This document shows positions 1 through 11,303 of a stretch of 64,000 nt of DNA, piece by piece. Within the stretch, counting starts at the first letter, position 1. Every line of letters starts with the position of its first letter. The translations under genes were made by a program, and so were the position numbers. The DNA is from Sipunculus nudus. Taxonomy: Eukaryota; Annelida; Sipuncula; Golfingiida; Sipunculidae. The notes below the pieces were generated by a model. That model made no database searches. It worked only from the letters and a program-made list of their open reading frames with translations, and had not been told where the DNA came from. The stretch lies in the NCBI GenBank assembly GCA_026874595.1, contig CM049312.1, positions 64,262,929 through 64,326,928 on the forward strand, in the 5' to 3' direction.

Positions 1-10
1 TAAGCCAAAA

Positions 11-15
11 ATAGT
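11..15. repeat. Target-site duplication, left (ATAGT)
   Basis: ATAGT directly abuts the 5' LTR and is repeated directly after the 3' LTR. Five bases is the usual duplication for Ty3/gypsy integrases. Confidence 0.9.
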
Positions 16-16
16 T

Positions 17-134
17 GTCACCAGAAATCGGTGACAATATGTACGGTGTTTTGTATCATAGTTTAACGAAGTCTGGTCACCAGAAATCGGTGACAATATG
101 TACGGTGTTTTGTATCATAGTTTAACGAAGTCTG
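17..134 (+). repeat. 59-bp tandem duplication at the LTR tip, each unit with a hairpin
   Basis: Two identical 59-bp units (17-75 and 76-134) open the LTR. Each starts with GTCACCAGAAATCGGTGAC, a 6-bp stem (GTCACC/GGTGAC) around a 7-base loop. The same duplication is in the 3' LTR (5707-5824), so it predates the last transposition. Confidence 0.9.
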
Positions 135-358
135 TTCTCTATTGATATTGACGTGAAGCGTCATCCTAAAGCGTTGACGGGTCTTGATTGTATATATATA
201 TATTGTGTATTCTTGTATGGAATCCCATCGGCTATCAGCTGATTTATCCGTGTCACGCATCGTGTGTAATTGTTACATTTGGTATGTGGGTCGCCATGGT
301 GACGCTAACAGTCAAACTAGGTCACATATATCCTTATATGGGACACTTGAGAAATAAG

Positions 359-640
359 CCAATCAGAGAACCGGATCGCCGTATTGTGACGACGATTGTG
401 ACGTCAGAGTTCAGGGAGAGACGCTGGAAGCTGCCTTCAGTTGGGTCTTGAAGCTTGAGGTGGCAGCACGCACGCACGAACATTGAAACGCCAGGGACGG
501 CATAGAAGCAAGCTTCTGCATGAGGCAAGGACCCAGCTCATAAGAACTCAGCCGTGCTGCCGAAAGAGCTTCGTATTGGCGATATAGAGAGAGCGCGTTT
601 GTCACCTGCCGGCCTAGTTCAGCTTGACCTAGATATATAA
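359..640 (+). promoter_or_regulatory. Candidate LTR promoter region
   Basis: The LTR holds CCAATCAG at 359-366, a palindromic CRE-type TGACGTCA at 399-406 and TATATAA at 634-640, in an order that would suit a pol II promoter. The same set lies in the 3' LTR, 5,690 bp further on. Start-site position is not shown by the sequence. This is inference from consensus matches. Confidence 0.35.
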
Positions 641-1210
641 CCGCCGTAAGCCGAGAAACCATTGCTACACGAGCAAGGTCAAGGACTCTAAGCTCTACGT
701 AAACAAAGGGCGCTATTGCATGCATGTGAACGTGAACCTACCCGGGTCGCTGACAAGCAAGATCAGTTGAAGATCGCTAAACTCAGAAAGACTATATGCT
801 GCTAACCACACGCTAGATTCTACTCAAAACAGTAACCAGAGATCTCTGAAGGAACTGGACTTTATTGGTTTTTATACAAACCACGGACTCAGTAAATATC
901 CTGTATTTTTAATGTGAAGAACTGTCGTATTGACACATCAACGCACACACTCACACTTGTGTCTCTGTAAGTATTGTCTTGAATTATATTTGTGAATTTA
1001 ACCTGATGTCTCATAGTTTCTATTGATCTGGGTGTATGATTGTCTGGTATTTTTATACACGTCCTTAAAAGAACCTGGAAATGTCACCTGTAATGACCGG
1101 GATCTAATTTCTTGATTAATGAAATCAAGTGGCGAGCGTTAACCCATCCTATTGTTTTATAGGATATATCCGTTGTAAAGTTTTCACGTTAAGTTAGGGG
1201 TGACATTGTA

Positions 1211-1228
1211 TGGCGAGCGTGCCAGGAT
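1211..1228 (+). other. Candidate primer-binding site
   Basis: Five bases after the 5' LTR comes TGGCGAGCGTGCCAGGAT. It begins with the TGG expected to pair with a tRNA CCA end. I did not identify the tRNA. Confidence 0.5.
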
Positions 1229-1926
1229 ATAATTAGCCTTAAAAAAAACTGGCTAATTACAGTAAGTTTCAGAAGTTTTGAACTGAGAAAACAGTACTGA
1301 AACCAGACATTCATATACTCAAACTAGAGTTGATCTGAATTAATAATTGGAAATGACACCAAACTGATGTTGTAGTGTATACTTGCACAATGAAATTACC
1401 CCACTGTTAGGAGTTAATATTTATTCAGTGAGAATATTACCTGAAGCACACCATTGTTTCAAGATCGGCATATACCTTGTAGATTTGGCTAGAACACATG
1501 CATGTTTTGTGAGTAATGCTAGTTCAGTGATACCTGGACATCATTATTGGGTTGATATAAATCCAGATTAGAGTGAAAATTTTTGATGTTGTTAGATACG
1601 CCCTGGTATAATTTTTTCTACACTAGTTTGTGATTGGTCACGTGGTAGGGTCTCTTTACAGGTAAGTTTACCCCTCCCGATTGGCATGGTAATCATAGGT
1701 GCATGGTGTTTATTGATATCTTGATATCCATCCGTCCATCCGTCTGACCCTTCGTCCGACCTTCCGTCCGTCCGTCCGTATAAGTAGATTTTGATGCGTA
1801 GAGCTACCGTAGTGTAATTGTACGGATACCGCCGGTTCGTTAGGTTGGCTTTAACAGTACGTATTTACGGATTTTTAAGAGCGGATATTACTAGATACTG
1901 GAATCTTACTAGGTTAGAGCGTTACC

Positions 1927-4887
1927 ATGGAGACGTTAGAGTCACTTGTTAGATGCGGACAGGCCTTGGGGCTTAAGGACCAGGCTTTACAAGATTATGT
2001 TGAGGCTAGACGGCGTGCGGATGAAGAACGTGAGGAAAGAGCTAGGCAACGTGAAATAGAGAAGGAACAGCGGGAATTAGAGCGGGAATTAGAGCGTGAG
2101 CAGCGGGAATTAGAGCGCGAGCGAGAGGCTAGAGCCCACGAAATAGAGGTTCTAAGGTTAAAGTCTGACTCTGGGGTTAAAGAAGAGAGAAGTAGGGATG
2201 TATTCCCGAAAATCCAGCTTCCACCTTTTGATGAGGCTCACGATCAGCTAGATGCGTTTCTTGAGCGATTTGAACGATTAGCTGTATGTCAAGGCTATGA
2301 TAGGGAGAATTGGGCGTTACACCTGAGTCCGTTACTGCGGGGTAAGGCGCTAGGGACTTACACACAGTTATCGGTTAGTGAGGCCATGGATTACGATAAG
2401 TTAAAGATAGCCTTGTTAAAGCGATACCAAATGACCGAAGAGGGTTATCGACACAAGTTTCGGACTTGTAGGCCTGAGCGAGGCGAAACGCCGAGTCAGT
2501 TTGCGGTGAGACTGAGTGGATACCTAGACCATTGGATAGGGATGGCAGGGGTCGGAGGTGACTACGACGGGGTAGTTAACCTGTTGATGTGTGAGCAGTT
2601 CGTAAACTGCTGTAGTAGGGATCTCTCTATGTTTTTGAAAGAGAGACGGTGTCGTGACTTTGATAGTATGGTAGACTTAGCCGAGAGTTATACGGAGGCT
2701 CACGGTGTACACAGCCTTACAGCAGGTCCTCGTTATGGCAATAATGTGCCGCGTCCAGCGCAACCGGTATCTCAGCCTAGAGAGAAGCGAGAGGTTGAGC
2801 GCAGTCCGGGCGGTCAGACATTTAAGCCATCAGGAGGCATCAGATGTTATTTATGTAATGAACTGGGACATAAGGCGCGGGAATGTAAGACTAGTGCCCG
2901 GTCGAGGCCTAGGTCTTCCCCTCAAGTAGGGCGTGCTGCTGGCGATCAGCAGAGGTATAGGACTAATTTTAGCCCCCCGTATAACCCAAAACAGAAACCG
3001 GAGACTATGTCAATGGCAGTAGTCGAGGCGGAAACGGAGACAGTCGGTGCGGTGAAACCGGAAGTAGAGAGTCCGAGTCAGTCGTTAGGATTTGCTGCCC
3101 AGACAGAAGGCAGAATCTCCTTACCTGTGTGTGAAGGGCTGGTGAATGGTAAGTCAGCGAGGGTGCTGCGGGATTCGGGATGTTCCTCGGCAGGAATACG
3201 TGAGTCGTACGTGGAGCCGAATCAGTTCACCGGACACCAGGTCGAGTGTAGGTTGTTCGACGGGTCTGTAAGACAATTTCCTACGGCTAGGATTAATGTG
3301 GACTGTGCGTACTTTGTCGGTACTATCGAGGCAATGGTGGTCGGGGATGCTGTATGTGATTTAGCGCTAGGTAACGTAGCGGGAGCGCGTGATCCGTATG
3401 ATCCGGACCCGACGTGGAAGTCTGAGCGGTCCTCAGGCATAGTGTGTGACGGTGTAGAGTCACAAAAGGAGTTGTCGTCCGCGGTGGAGACACGGAGCGC
3501 TGCACGAGAGAAACAGATACCGACGCGTAGCTTGAATGTTGCAAGCCCAGTTGCCGATGTGAGTCCGGCCGAATTTTTGAAGGCGCAGGAGGAGGATGGG
3601 TCTTTAGCGCCGTATTGGAGGCTAGCTAGAGAGGCTAGAAATGATAGTCCATTTAGAATTGAGGACGGATATTTAGTTCGGGTTGTGAGTGATAAACGGG
3701 GAGATCAAGATGGATCTCGAGTGGTGGTACCTCAGACGTTACGGTACGACGTAATGAGGATGGGCCACGAAGCGGTTATGGCGGGCCATCAGGGCATAGA
3801 CAAAACGCACGACCGCGTGAGAACTCAGTTTTTCTGGAAAGGGATGTATAATGACATTGCTGAGTTTTGCAAGTCCTGTCCCATTTGCCAGAAAACCATA
3901 CCGAAAGGCAAGGTGCCTGGAGCTACGTTAGGCCAGATGCCATTAATTGATGAGCCCTGGCGTAGAATTTCGATGGATCTGGTTGGGCCGATCCATCCAG
4001 CGTCTGAGAGAGGTCACAGGTATATTCTGACCGTTATGGATTATGCCACTAGATATCCGGAGGCTGTTGCTTTAAAGAACATAGATACAGTCTCTGTGGC
4101 TGATGCGCTAGTTGATATATATGCGCGGTTAGGAGTGCCGTCAGAGGTGCTTACTGACATGGGAACACAATTTACGTCAGACCTCATGCGAGAAGTTAGC
4201 CGTGTTTTGTCTGTAAGGCAGCTCACCACTACTCCTTACCATCCTATGTGCAACGGAATGGTGGAGAGATTCAATGGAACGTTAAAGTTAATGTTGAAAC
4301 GGATGTGCGAGGAAAGACCGCGAGATTGGGATCGGTACCTCAGCGCCGTGCTTTTTGCGTACCGAGAAGCGCCACATGAGAGCACAGGGTTCTCACCCTT
4401 TGAGTTGCTCTATGGTAGGATCGTTAGAGGACCGATGCGGATTCTAAGGGATCTGTGGACCAAGCGAGATACTAGCGTCGAGACTAAAACCACGTACCAA
4501 TACGTCCTGGACCTACAAGACAAACTAAGCGACACATGCGCGTTAGCTAGAGAGGCGTTGAACAAATCAGCGAACAGACACAGACTGTTATATGATAGAG
4601 GTAAATGCACGCGCAGGTTTGAGGCCGGAGACGAAGTTTTGTTGTTACTCCCGACGGAGCGGAACAAATTAAAGGTACAGTGGAAAGGCCCCTATACTAT
4701 TGTAAACAGGGTTGGGGACTTAGACTATCGGATTAAGATTGGCGATAAGGTTAAAACCTTCCACGTGAATATGCTGAAACGGTACCATGCTAGAAACGAG
4801 CCCCAGCATATTCTGGCAGCGGTAGCCAAGGGCGCACCTGATTCTATACATGATCCTGACGGTGTAGACGGGGAAACAGAGCAATGA
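1927..4887 (+). CDS. Gag-protease-integrase polyprotein
   Basis: This 986-residue ORF is the main retroelement polyprotein. The ATG sits in TTACCATGG, a good Kozak context. In order: an Arg/Glu-rich coiled-coil stretch (about 25-75); a gag domain with SCAN-like character (about 90-270); a CCHC zinc knuckle (C307, C310, H315, C320); an aspartic protease with the DSG triad at 416-418; an HHCC integrase zinc finger (H614/H621, C651, C654); an integrase core with D684, D744 and E780 (DD35E spacing); and a basic integrase tail. All expected catalytic residues of protease and integrase are present. No RT separates protease from integrase, unlike the usual gypsy order. The frame is uninterrupted, and the next frame overlaps its end by 20 bases. 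Confidence 0.9.
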   Translation: METLESLVRCGQALGLKDQALQDYVEARRRADEEREERARQREIEKEQRELERELEREQRELEREREARAHEIEVLRLKSDSGVKEERSRDVFPKIQLPPFDEAHDQLDAFLERFERLAVCQGYDRENWALHLSPLLRGKALGTYTQLSVSEAMDYDKLKIALLKRYQMTEEGYRHKFRTCRPERGETPSQFAVRLSGYLDHWIGMAGVGGDYDGVVNLLMCEQFVNCCSRDLSMFLKERRCRDFDSMVDLAESYTEAHGVHSLTAGPRYGNNVPRPAQPVSQPREKREVERSPGGQTFKPSGGIRCYLCNELGHKARECKTSARSRPRSSPQVGRAAGDQQRYRTNFSPPYNPKQKPETMSMAVVEAETETVGAVKPEVESPSQSLGFAAQTEGRISLPVCEGLVNGKSARVLRDSGCSSAGIRESYVEPNQFTGHQVECRLFDGSVRQFPTARINVDCAYFVGTIEAMVVGDAVCDLALGNVAGARDPYDPDPTWKSERSSGIVCDGVESQKELSSAVETRSAAREKQIPTRSLNVASPVADVSPAEFLKAQEEDGSLAPYWRLAREARNDSPFRIEDGYLVRVVSDKRGDQDGSRVVVPQTLRYDVMRMGHEAVMAGHQGIDKTHDRVRTQFFWKGMYNDIAEFCKSCPICQKTIPKGKVPGATLGQMPLIDEPWRRISMDLVGPIHPASERGHRYILTVMDYATRYPEAVALKNIDTVSVADALVDIYARLGVPSEVLTDMGTQFTSDLMREVSRVLSVRQLTTTPYHPMCNGMVERFNGTLKLMLKRMCEERPRDWDRYLSAVLFAYREAPHESTGFSPFELLYGRIVRGPMRILRDLWTKRDTSVETKTTYQYVLDLQDKLSDTCALAREALNKSANRHRLLYDRGKCTRRFEAGDEVLLLLPTERNKLKVQWKGPYTIVNRVGDLDYRIKIGDKVKTFHVNMLKRYHARNEPQHILAAVAKGAPDSIHDPDGVDGETEQ

Positions 4888-5485
4888 TAGACCTAAGACA
4901 AAGAAGGCTTTGCGAGCATTCCTAGGTCTTACCGGGTATTATCGAAAATTCGTGCCAAACTATGCGGAAATAGCGGTGCCCTTGACTGATCTAACGCGTA
5001 AAGGTCAACCTAACAAACTAGACTGGAAACCCGTACACGAGAACGCGTACTGTTCTCTAAAGGCTAAACGGTCAGACCCTCCCATACTGAAGCTACCTGA
5101 TTTCAGTAAACGATTTTATTTGAAATGTGATGCATCTGATGTGGGTATTGGCTGTATCCTGATGCAAAGACACGAGGGGATCATGCACCCAGTAGCTTAT
5201 GCCAGTCGTAAACTATTGCCCAGGGAGAGAAATTACTCCACCATCGAGAAAGAGTCATTAGCAATTGTATGGTCTGTACAGAAATTTGAGATGTACCTGG
5301 CTTGTAGACCGTTCACCATTCAGACCGACCACAAACCATTAAAGTGTATTAGCAAATCAAAATGTGCTAATAAGAGAGTAATGAGATGGGCACTGGTTCT
5401 ACAAGAGTTTAGATTTGATATTGAAGCAGTGTCAGGTAAACTAAACCATGGACCTGATTTTCTTAGCAGACTGCCTGAGTGTTAG
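4868..5485 (+). CDS. RT-thumb remnant plus RNase H (second pol frame)
   Basis: This frame opens at 4868 (stop at 4865-4867), overlaps the end of the integrase ORF by 20 bases, and lies in the +1 frame relative to it. It starts abruptly inside the RT thumb (the 'RAFLGLTGYYRKF' motif near 4913-4951) and runs into an RNase H domain with the usual acidic residues. Counted from the codon at 4910, these are D74 (CDASD), E115 (EKE), D140 (QTDHKPL) and D183 (GPDFLSR). The RT fingers and palm, several hundred residues in complete elements, are absent. There is no ATG at the start of homology, so expression would need frameshifting or reinitiation, or the frame may be dead. The simplest reading is an internal deletion joining the integrase tail to the RT thumb. 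Confidence 0.85.
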   Translation, partial: TGKQSNDRPKTKKALRAFLGLTGYYRKFVPNYAEIAVPLTDLTRKGQPNKLDWKPVHENAYCSLKAKRSDPPILKLPDFSKRFYLKCDASDVGIGCILMQRHEGIMHPVAYASRKLLPRERNYSTIEKESLAIVWSVQKFEMYLACRPFTIQTDHKPLKCISKSKCANKRVMRWALVLQEFRFDIEAVSGKLNHGPDFLSRLPEC

Positions 5486-5689
5486 GATGTAATGAGCTAT
5501 AATGTTTAGCCAGTTAAGTCTAAACATGTACAAGATTTTGCCCTGTGTCATAGACCGTGGGCATGTACTAATGACAACTTGTTACATGACCCTTATGTAT
5601 TGCTATGTATTGCTACATGTAAATATGTTTAGCTGGACCCTGTAAGATAGAACGATACGATGTATCGAGAAAATACTGTGTATTTTCCT

Positions 5690-5705
5690 TAAAAGGAGGG
5701 GGTGA
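5690..5705 (+). other. Polypurine tract
   Basis: AAAAGGAGGGGGTGA immediately precedes the 3' LTR and is the expected plus-strand primer for reverse transcription. Confidence 0.8.
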
Positions 5706-6895
5706 TGTCACCAGAAATCGGTGACAATATGTACGGTGTTTTGTATCATAGTTTAACGAAGTCTGGTCACCAGAAATCGGTGACAATATGTACGGTGTTT
5801 TGTATCATAGTTTAACGAAGTCTGTTCTCTATTGATATTGACGTGAAGCGTCATCCTAAAGCGTTGACAGGTCTTGATTGTATATATATATATTGTGTAT
5901 TCTTGTATGGAATCCCATCGGCTATCAGCTGATTTATCCGTGTCACGCATCGTGTGTAATTGTTACATTTGGTATGTGGGTCGCCATGGTGACGCTAACA
6001 GTCAAACTAGGTCACATATATCCTTATATGGGACACTTGAGAAATAAGCCAATCAGAGAACCGGATCGCCGTATTGTGACGACGATTGTGACGTCAGAGT
6101 TCAGGGAGAGACGCTGGAAGCTGCCTTCAGTTGGGTCTTGAAGCTTGAGGTGGCAGCACGCACGCACGAACATTGAAACGCCAGGGACGGCATAGAAGCA
6201 AGCTTCTGCATGAGGCAAGGACCCAGCTCATAAGAACTCAGCCGTGCTGCCGAAAGAGCTTCGTATTGGCGATATAGAGAGAGCGCGTTTGTCACCTGCC
6301 GGCCTAGTTCAGCTTGACCTAGATATATAACCGCCGTAAGCCGAGAAACCATTGCTACACGAGCAAGGTCAAGGACTCTAAGCTCTACGTAAACAAAGGG
6401 CGCTATTGCATGCATGTGAACGTGAACCTACCCGGGTCGCTGACAAGCAAGATCAGTTGAAGATCGCTAAACTCAGAAAGACTATATGCTGCTAACCACA
6501 CGCTAGATTCTACTCAAAACAGTAACCAGAGATCTCTGAAGGAACTGGACTTTATTGGTTTTTATACAAACCACGGACTCAGTAAATATCCTGTATTTTT
6601 AATGTGAAGAACTGTCGTATTGACACATCAACGCACACACTCACACTTGTGTCTCTGTAAGTATTGTCTTGAATTATATTTGTGAATTTAACCTGATGTC
6701 TCATAGTTTCTATTGATCTGGGTGTATGATTGTCTGGTATTTTTATACACGTCCTTAAAAGAACCTGGAAATGTCACCTGTAATGACCGGGATCTAATTT
6801 CTTGATTAATGAAATCAAGTGGCGAGCGTTAACCCATCCTATTGTTTTATAGGATATATCCGTTGTAAAGTTTTCACGTTAAGTTAGGGGTGACA
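5706..6895 (+). repeat. 3' LTR
   Basis: This second 1,190-bp LTR is identical to the first except at 5869. It is followed directly by the ATAGT target duplication at 6896-6900. Confidence 0.95.
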
Positions 6896-6900
6896 ATAGT

Positions 6901-9900
6901 GTTTATTAGAGGAGCTATAAGTCATGCAGATATCAGATTTAGATATTGTCCGCAAGGAATAATACTTGTTGGAGGTTCAGAGGTAATCAGTTCATTTTTG
7001 AAGTGAATAGAACGATCAGAAATAGTAAACAAGTAGCGTTTATGACAACCATTAAGCATTGCTCACCAAACGTTGCCTGGATGTTGGAAAAACATTTTAG
7101 TGAAACTAGACGAAGGGCAAATTATTACATTGAATAACATTATATATAATATTTGAATAGGAAAAATATGACGATATATATTATTCTAAACTGAAATTAA
7201 AAAAAACTTTCACGTGATATTTATATTTCCATATGACATTTGGAAAATGTTTCTGTAAGGTAAAATACTAAACGTTTTTCACAAAACGTCTATACACCAT
7301 CCGCCGCTTCCCTTTTGCAGCCTGTTCATGTTGCTACAACGTTGTGACACTGTAATGTTGTAGCATAACTTTCTGTCAACTTTATCATGAAAGTTGCGGA
7401 AACGTTATGTGTTAGCTAGGAAAGGCATTCCCACAAAATATTTATCGCCAGCTTGTTCAAATTTTACAAGCTAACAGCAATATTATATTTGAGATACATC
7501 ACGTCATTTTTGTGATACTATGCATATTTGTGTTATTTATTACTCAAAACAAAGAAATAAATGTATGCTATATATTTCAGGGTACAAAATACTGCGACCC
7601 TTTGAGATATATTGTCGTTCAATGGCAAATATTTTCTGTTACGGTTGCGACGACATCAGCTGAATCTTAAGAACAATAATTACCTCAAATTTACTCAAGT
7701 TTCAGCTGTCAAGATCATGTTCACGCTTTTACAGACGATTATCATCCTTGTTTTAATTGTATGCAGAATCATGATAAATTTGTGAAAAAAAGTACAGCTA
7801 AGACTAATAGGGCTAAAGATTACATAACAAAGCTAGATAGATTTATTGGGGAATCATCAATTATATTTGACGCATATCTTCCAAGGTTGCACCCGTTTTG
7901 AACTTTAAAACATGTTTCTGTTTGTTTTACTTGAATAGCGCCATTGTTATTTCAGCAATATCCGCCGTAATACCATTTTTGAGCGGGAAGGCGATTTATA
8001 ATAATAAGATATTAATGTGTAAACTATGTTACAATTTAATAAATGTATATATTTTATAGTTGTCTTCGTGGTTTACATTTCATGTATGTTGATGTATTCA
8101 TGTTAGCTGACATTATAAGACAGGGTATGTCGCATAAGACAGGATATGTAGCAAAGGGCCTTTTTCCAAACTGTGAAGTTTACCTGTGCGGATGTGAGGA
8201 TGTGTTTTGTATCTAATATTTGACCACCCATTTTTAACATCTTGCAGAATTATCCAGGAGCCAAGTTAGCAAATTTGCTAACGAGTTAATTGTCGATAAA
8301 TGTACTACAGATTGATTCTTGGGTCATTTTACACAAAAGTGTAGGTATTAGGATGTTTATTTTATGAGGTCTGCGCGCGATCTCCACTGTCTGTCCGGTT
8401 GTCCCTTCTGGTTGTTCGTTTGACTCCATGTAAGTCTACAGGGCAAAAATCAAACATCAAAAAACCGGAAAACCCGATATTTTTCAGACAGTTAATTAAA
8501 AGCAAAAACTGCCATTTTACTTATATTTTTTCATATGGGATATTAACAAAAACCTCTGTTTTTCTTTGAAAACCCATTGTTATATCCAAATCACTTGTAT
8601 TATACCCTTCTTAGTTTACAAAAAGGTGTTTCAATATGTTTTGTGTGCATGGTCGGGGATCTGTTCAATATCATGTAATTAGGAGACTTGAACATGTGAT
8701 TTCGTTCAGAACACCAGGAAAGATATTATTTCAGTTTATGAACTTTATAATTCAGTATACGCCAGAAATCGGAAATTAATTATTAATTATTGGCTTAAAG
8801 TAAAAGCTTCGCCACAAATTTCACCCTACTTCGATAAATGCATTTTTTTCGTGATAACATTTATCTTTTATATTTATTACATACACCCATAAGGAAACAA
8901 GGGTTAACCCATAACATTGGAAACATTTTACACTTACTTTGACCGACTGATTCAAATTTTAAACAAATACATATAGATCTAGCTACAGGACACCTGTCAG
9001 ACTTAATGATGCCCCCCCCCCCCCCGCCCCACCACTTCGCCATGCATGACTAAATGGTGTAATAAACCATGCAAGGCTGGACAAAGTGTCTGGCTACCTC
9101 TAACCCTGTTGGACTGTTACATAATCATTCCACAGTTGACTGAGGAATGTTTTATGTTTATATACAATTTTTTTTTTATTTGCAAACAGTGGTTATAAGA
9201 TATATTCATACCATATTTTCCTTGAAACATGAAATGTAGGCTACTTGTAATCTATAAAGGGATAGCAGTTGAACATGCTTATGCTTTGAAACTACATTGC
9301 CATACTAAATACCACCGATTTGTTTCTATTTGAATAATTTTTTGGATGTATTGATTCTTAGGTTATATATATTTTTTATTTACATTATTAAGTTGCCTAT
9401 GTTAATTGAATATTATGACATATACACGCTTTCGTTTTAAGCAAACTATCACCCTATTTTCAGAATTTGCTAACCATTAAAAATAGCGGATTTTTCTGAA
9501 TGTTTGAATGTTCTTCATGCAAGATTTTGTGGGGATTCCTATTTTAACAGTAAATTAAACAAACGAGTAATAAGTCATTAATTAAGAGAAGGAGATTATT
9601 TCCAAAGGTGATGGAAAAGGTTTATCTTTTTCCAGTTACGTTTTCCTTTATTCAGTTCTACTGTAGGCATGATGGTTTTCCTTGTGAAAATATTTATATA
9701 TATGAATATGTGAATATTTAGTTCATGTGGATGTATATTAGTATATGAAATTAATTGTTTCATTTGAACAATAATTAGAAATTCAACAACTGTAAAAAAT
9801 AATTACGCACATTTTTTTTTAAATGTCACTGCTATTGGTCCATTCATAGAAAGAATGTACAAAATTTCGATAAATAACAAATAGCTCCGAATTCTTTTGT

Positions 9901-10340
9901 ATCTTATCCAATTTTCCTTTTTAATTCCGTCAATTATTCATTCTTCTGCATTATGTATTTGAATAATAATATCTCAGTCATTTGTCAGCACCTGGCTGCC
10001 TAAAAAGGGAAAGAAAAAAAAGTATTCTGCATAAATATGTACATCCTAATCTCAATAACGGCTGTCTTTCAGCGAGGCTTATCACTCAAAGTTGTTCCAA
10101 GACAACCTTTTTATATAGTGTCCCAAGTTTATATGACAAACAATATGCATGATAATAAAACCTCTATCTTCCACAGCCAGTATTGGTTGTATAGCTGAGT
10201 TGATGGATAACTGAGAGCGTCAATATAGGGAAAAGATTTATTATAATCCAATGGTAGAACCACGATTTTGCAAGGGGGCTAGTGGATACATATCGCGGTG
10301 CAACAATCCGCCCCAGCCATTCATTTTAATTGCATATATA

Positions 10341-10392
<52 letters not shown>

Positions 10393-11303
10393 CTCCAATT
10401 ACTACGCGAGGCTCGAACATACGGGGGCATGAACCTACGTGGTTATTCTTCATGGTACTATTTAGAACTGACAGTACTCGAAATGGTAATTGCTATGTTT
10501 TTATGACAAAGGGCCATCTGATGTATAAAGGCTCTAGCACTACCATTCCCAATGATAATTGTGAATACATAATGATTATAGCGTGTTTAAATTTATATAA
10601 TCACATGTGGTTTGTAACCTTTCTATGCCCGTTGAAATAAGACGTTTGCAAGCCTCTGAAATAATGTGATTTCGCAAGAACGACTGTCAATTTAGAAGTA
10701 ACAGCCAAAAATGTTTATATTTCGCTGGAAGCAACTGCACTGAGAAAGTGGATGAGGTTAACAACTCGGTCTTTATCGGTATTATTGTAAGTTTGCAGCG
10801 CCTCATTGGTCCACACTATCGCCGCAGCTGGCAATAAATATGTTAAAACACTTTGCTATGTTACGGCTCCTGGGAAATGAATGATCAGCAACTTTGCACA
10901 TGGGGATGAGCCACAAAATAGTTGTCATTCTGTAATCGAAATACTGAAATCAACTCATCATCAATAACCTTCAAATAAAAATCTTTCCAGGATTGTGGCC
11001 TACTATGCATTCGATAATGTTCAAACTGTAGCAAATTTAGATTTCAACACTTTTTGAGCTCTTTGCCGTTTCTAACGCTTTTGTCAGGACCGGGGTTTGA
11101 GATAATTCACAAAGACATGCACGGACATTTTGGCCAGCCTGAAATGCAAGCATAGTTTTCTTAAGTAATAAGTGATATAATAAGTGGAACCCAATAGGTA
11201 AAATAATTCTCTGCGACTTATTTCTCGGAAAATTGATTTAAGATTTTGGTGATATTCCTAACTCAAGGAAATAAAGAGTAGCGTTTAACATTTAAATGAT
11301 ATA
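6901..11303. other. Unannotated AT-rich stretch
   Basis: I recognise no gene or transposon here. Open frames are under 130 codons and resemble no family I know. It contains a poly(C) run near 9010-9029 and a (TA)n array at 10335-10388, which creates spurious Tyr/Ile-repeat ORFs on both strands. Confidence 0.5.
10335..10388. repeat. (TA)n microsatellite
   Basis: About 54 bp of TA dinucleotides with one phase slip near 10349. Confidence 0.95.

Larger units (their letters stand above)
16..1205 (+). repeat. 5' LTR
   Basis: The LTR is 1,190 bp with TG...CA ends inside the inverted heptamers TGTCACC/GGTGACA. It matches 5706-6895 throughout except for one base (179). Short ORFs inside it are carried identically by both LTRs and are not genes. 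Confidence 0.95.
16..6895 (+). mobile_element. Complete Gmr1-like Ty3/gypsy LTR retrotransposon lacking the RT palm
   Basis: A 6,880-bp element has two 1,190-bp LTRs that begin TGTCACC and end GGTGACA, flanked by the direct repeat ATAGT (11-15 and 6896-6900). The order of its parts is LTR, primer-binding site, gag-protease-integrase ORF, RT-thumb/RNase H ORF, purine tract, LTR. Integrase upstream of RT/RNase H is the Ty1/copia-like order known in Ty3/gypsy for the Gmr1 group. Reading both LTRs side by side I found one substitution (179 G versus 5869 A), so insertion is recent. The RT fingers and palm with the catalytic YxDD box are missing, so the copy cannot be autonomous and presumably moved with RT supplied in trans. 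Confidence 0.9.

Noticed and set aside
188-725. Several 64-104-codon ORFs repeated identically at 5878-6415
   Set aside because: They lie wholly in the LTRs and are duplicated only because the LTRs are; no protein motif is visible.
1383-1571. 62-codon ORF in the retroelement leader
   Set aside because: Short, no motif, and the gag ORF has its own well-placed ATG downstream.
10251-10640. 129-codon ORF with Tyr-Ile repeats
   Set aside because: The repeat is the translated (TA)n array; the rest shows no coding character. The same holds for similar ORFs at 44918, 49101, 49543 and 51794.
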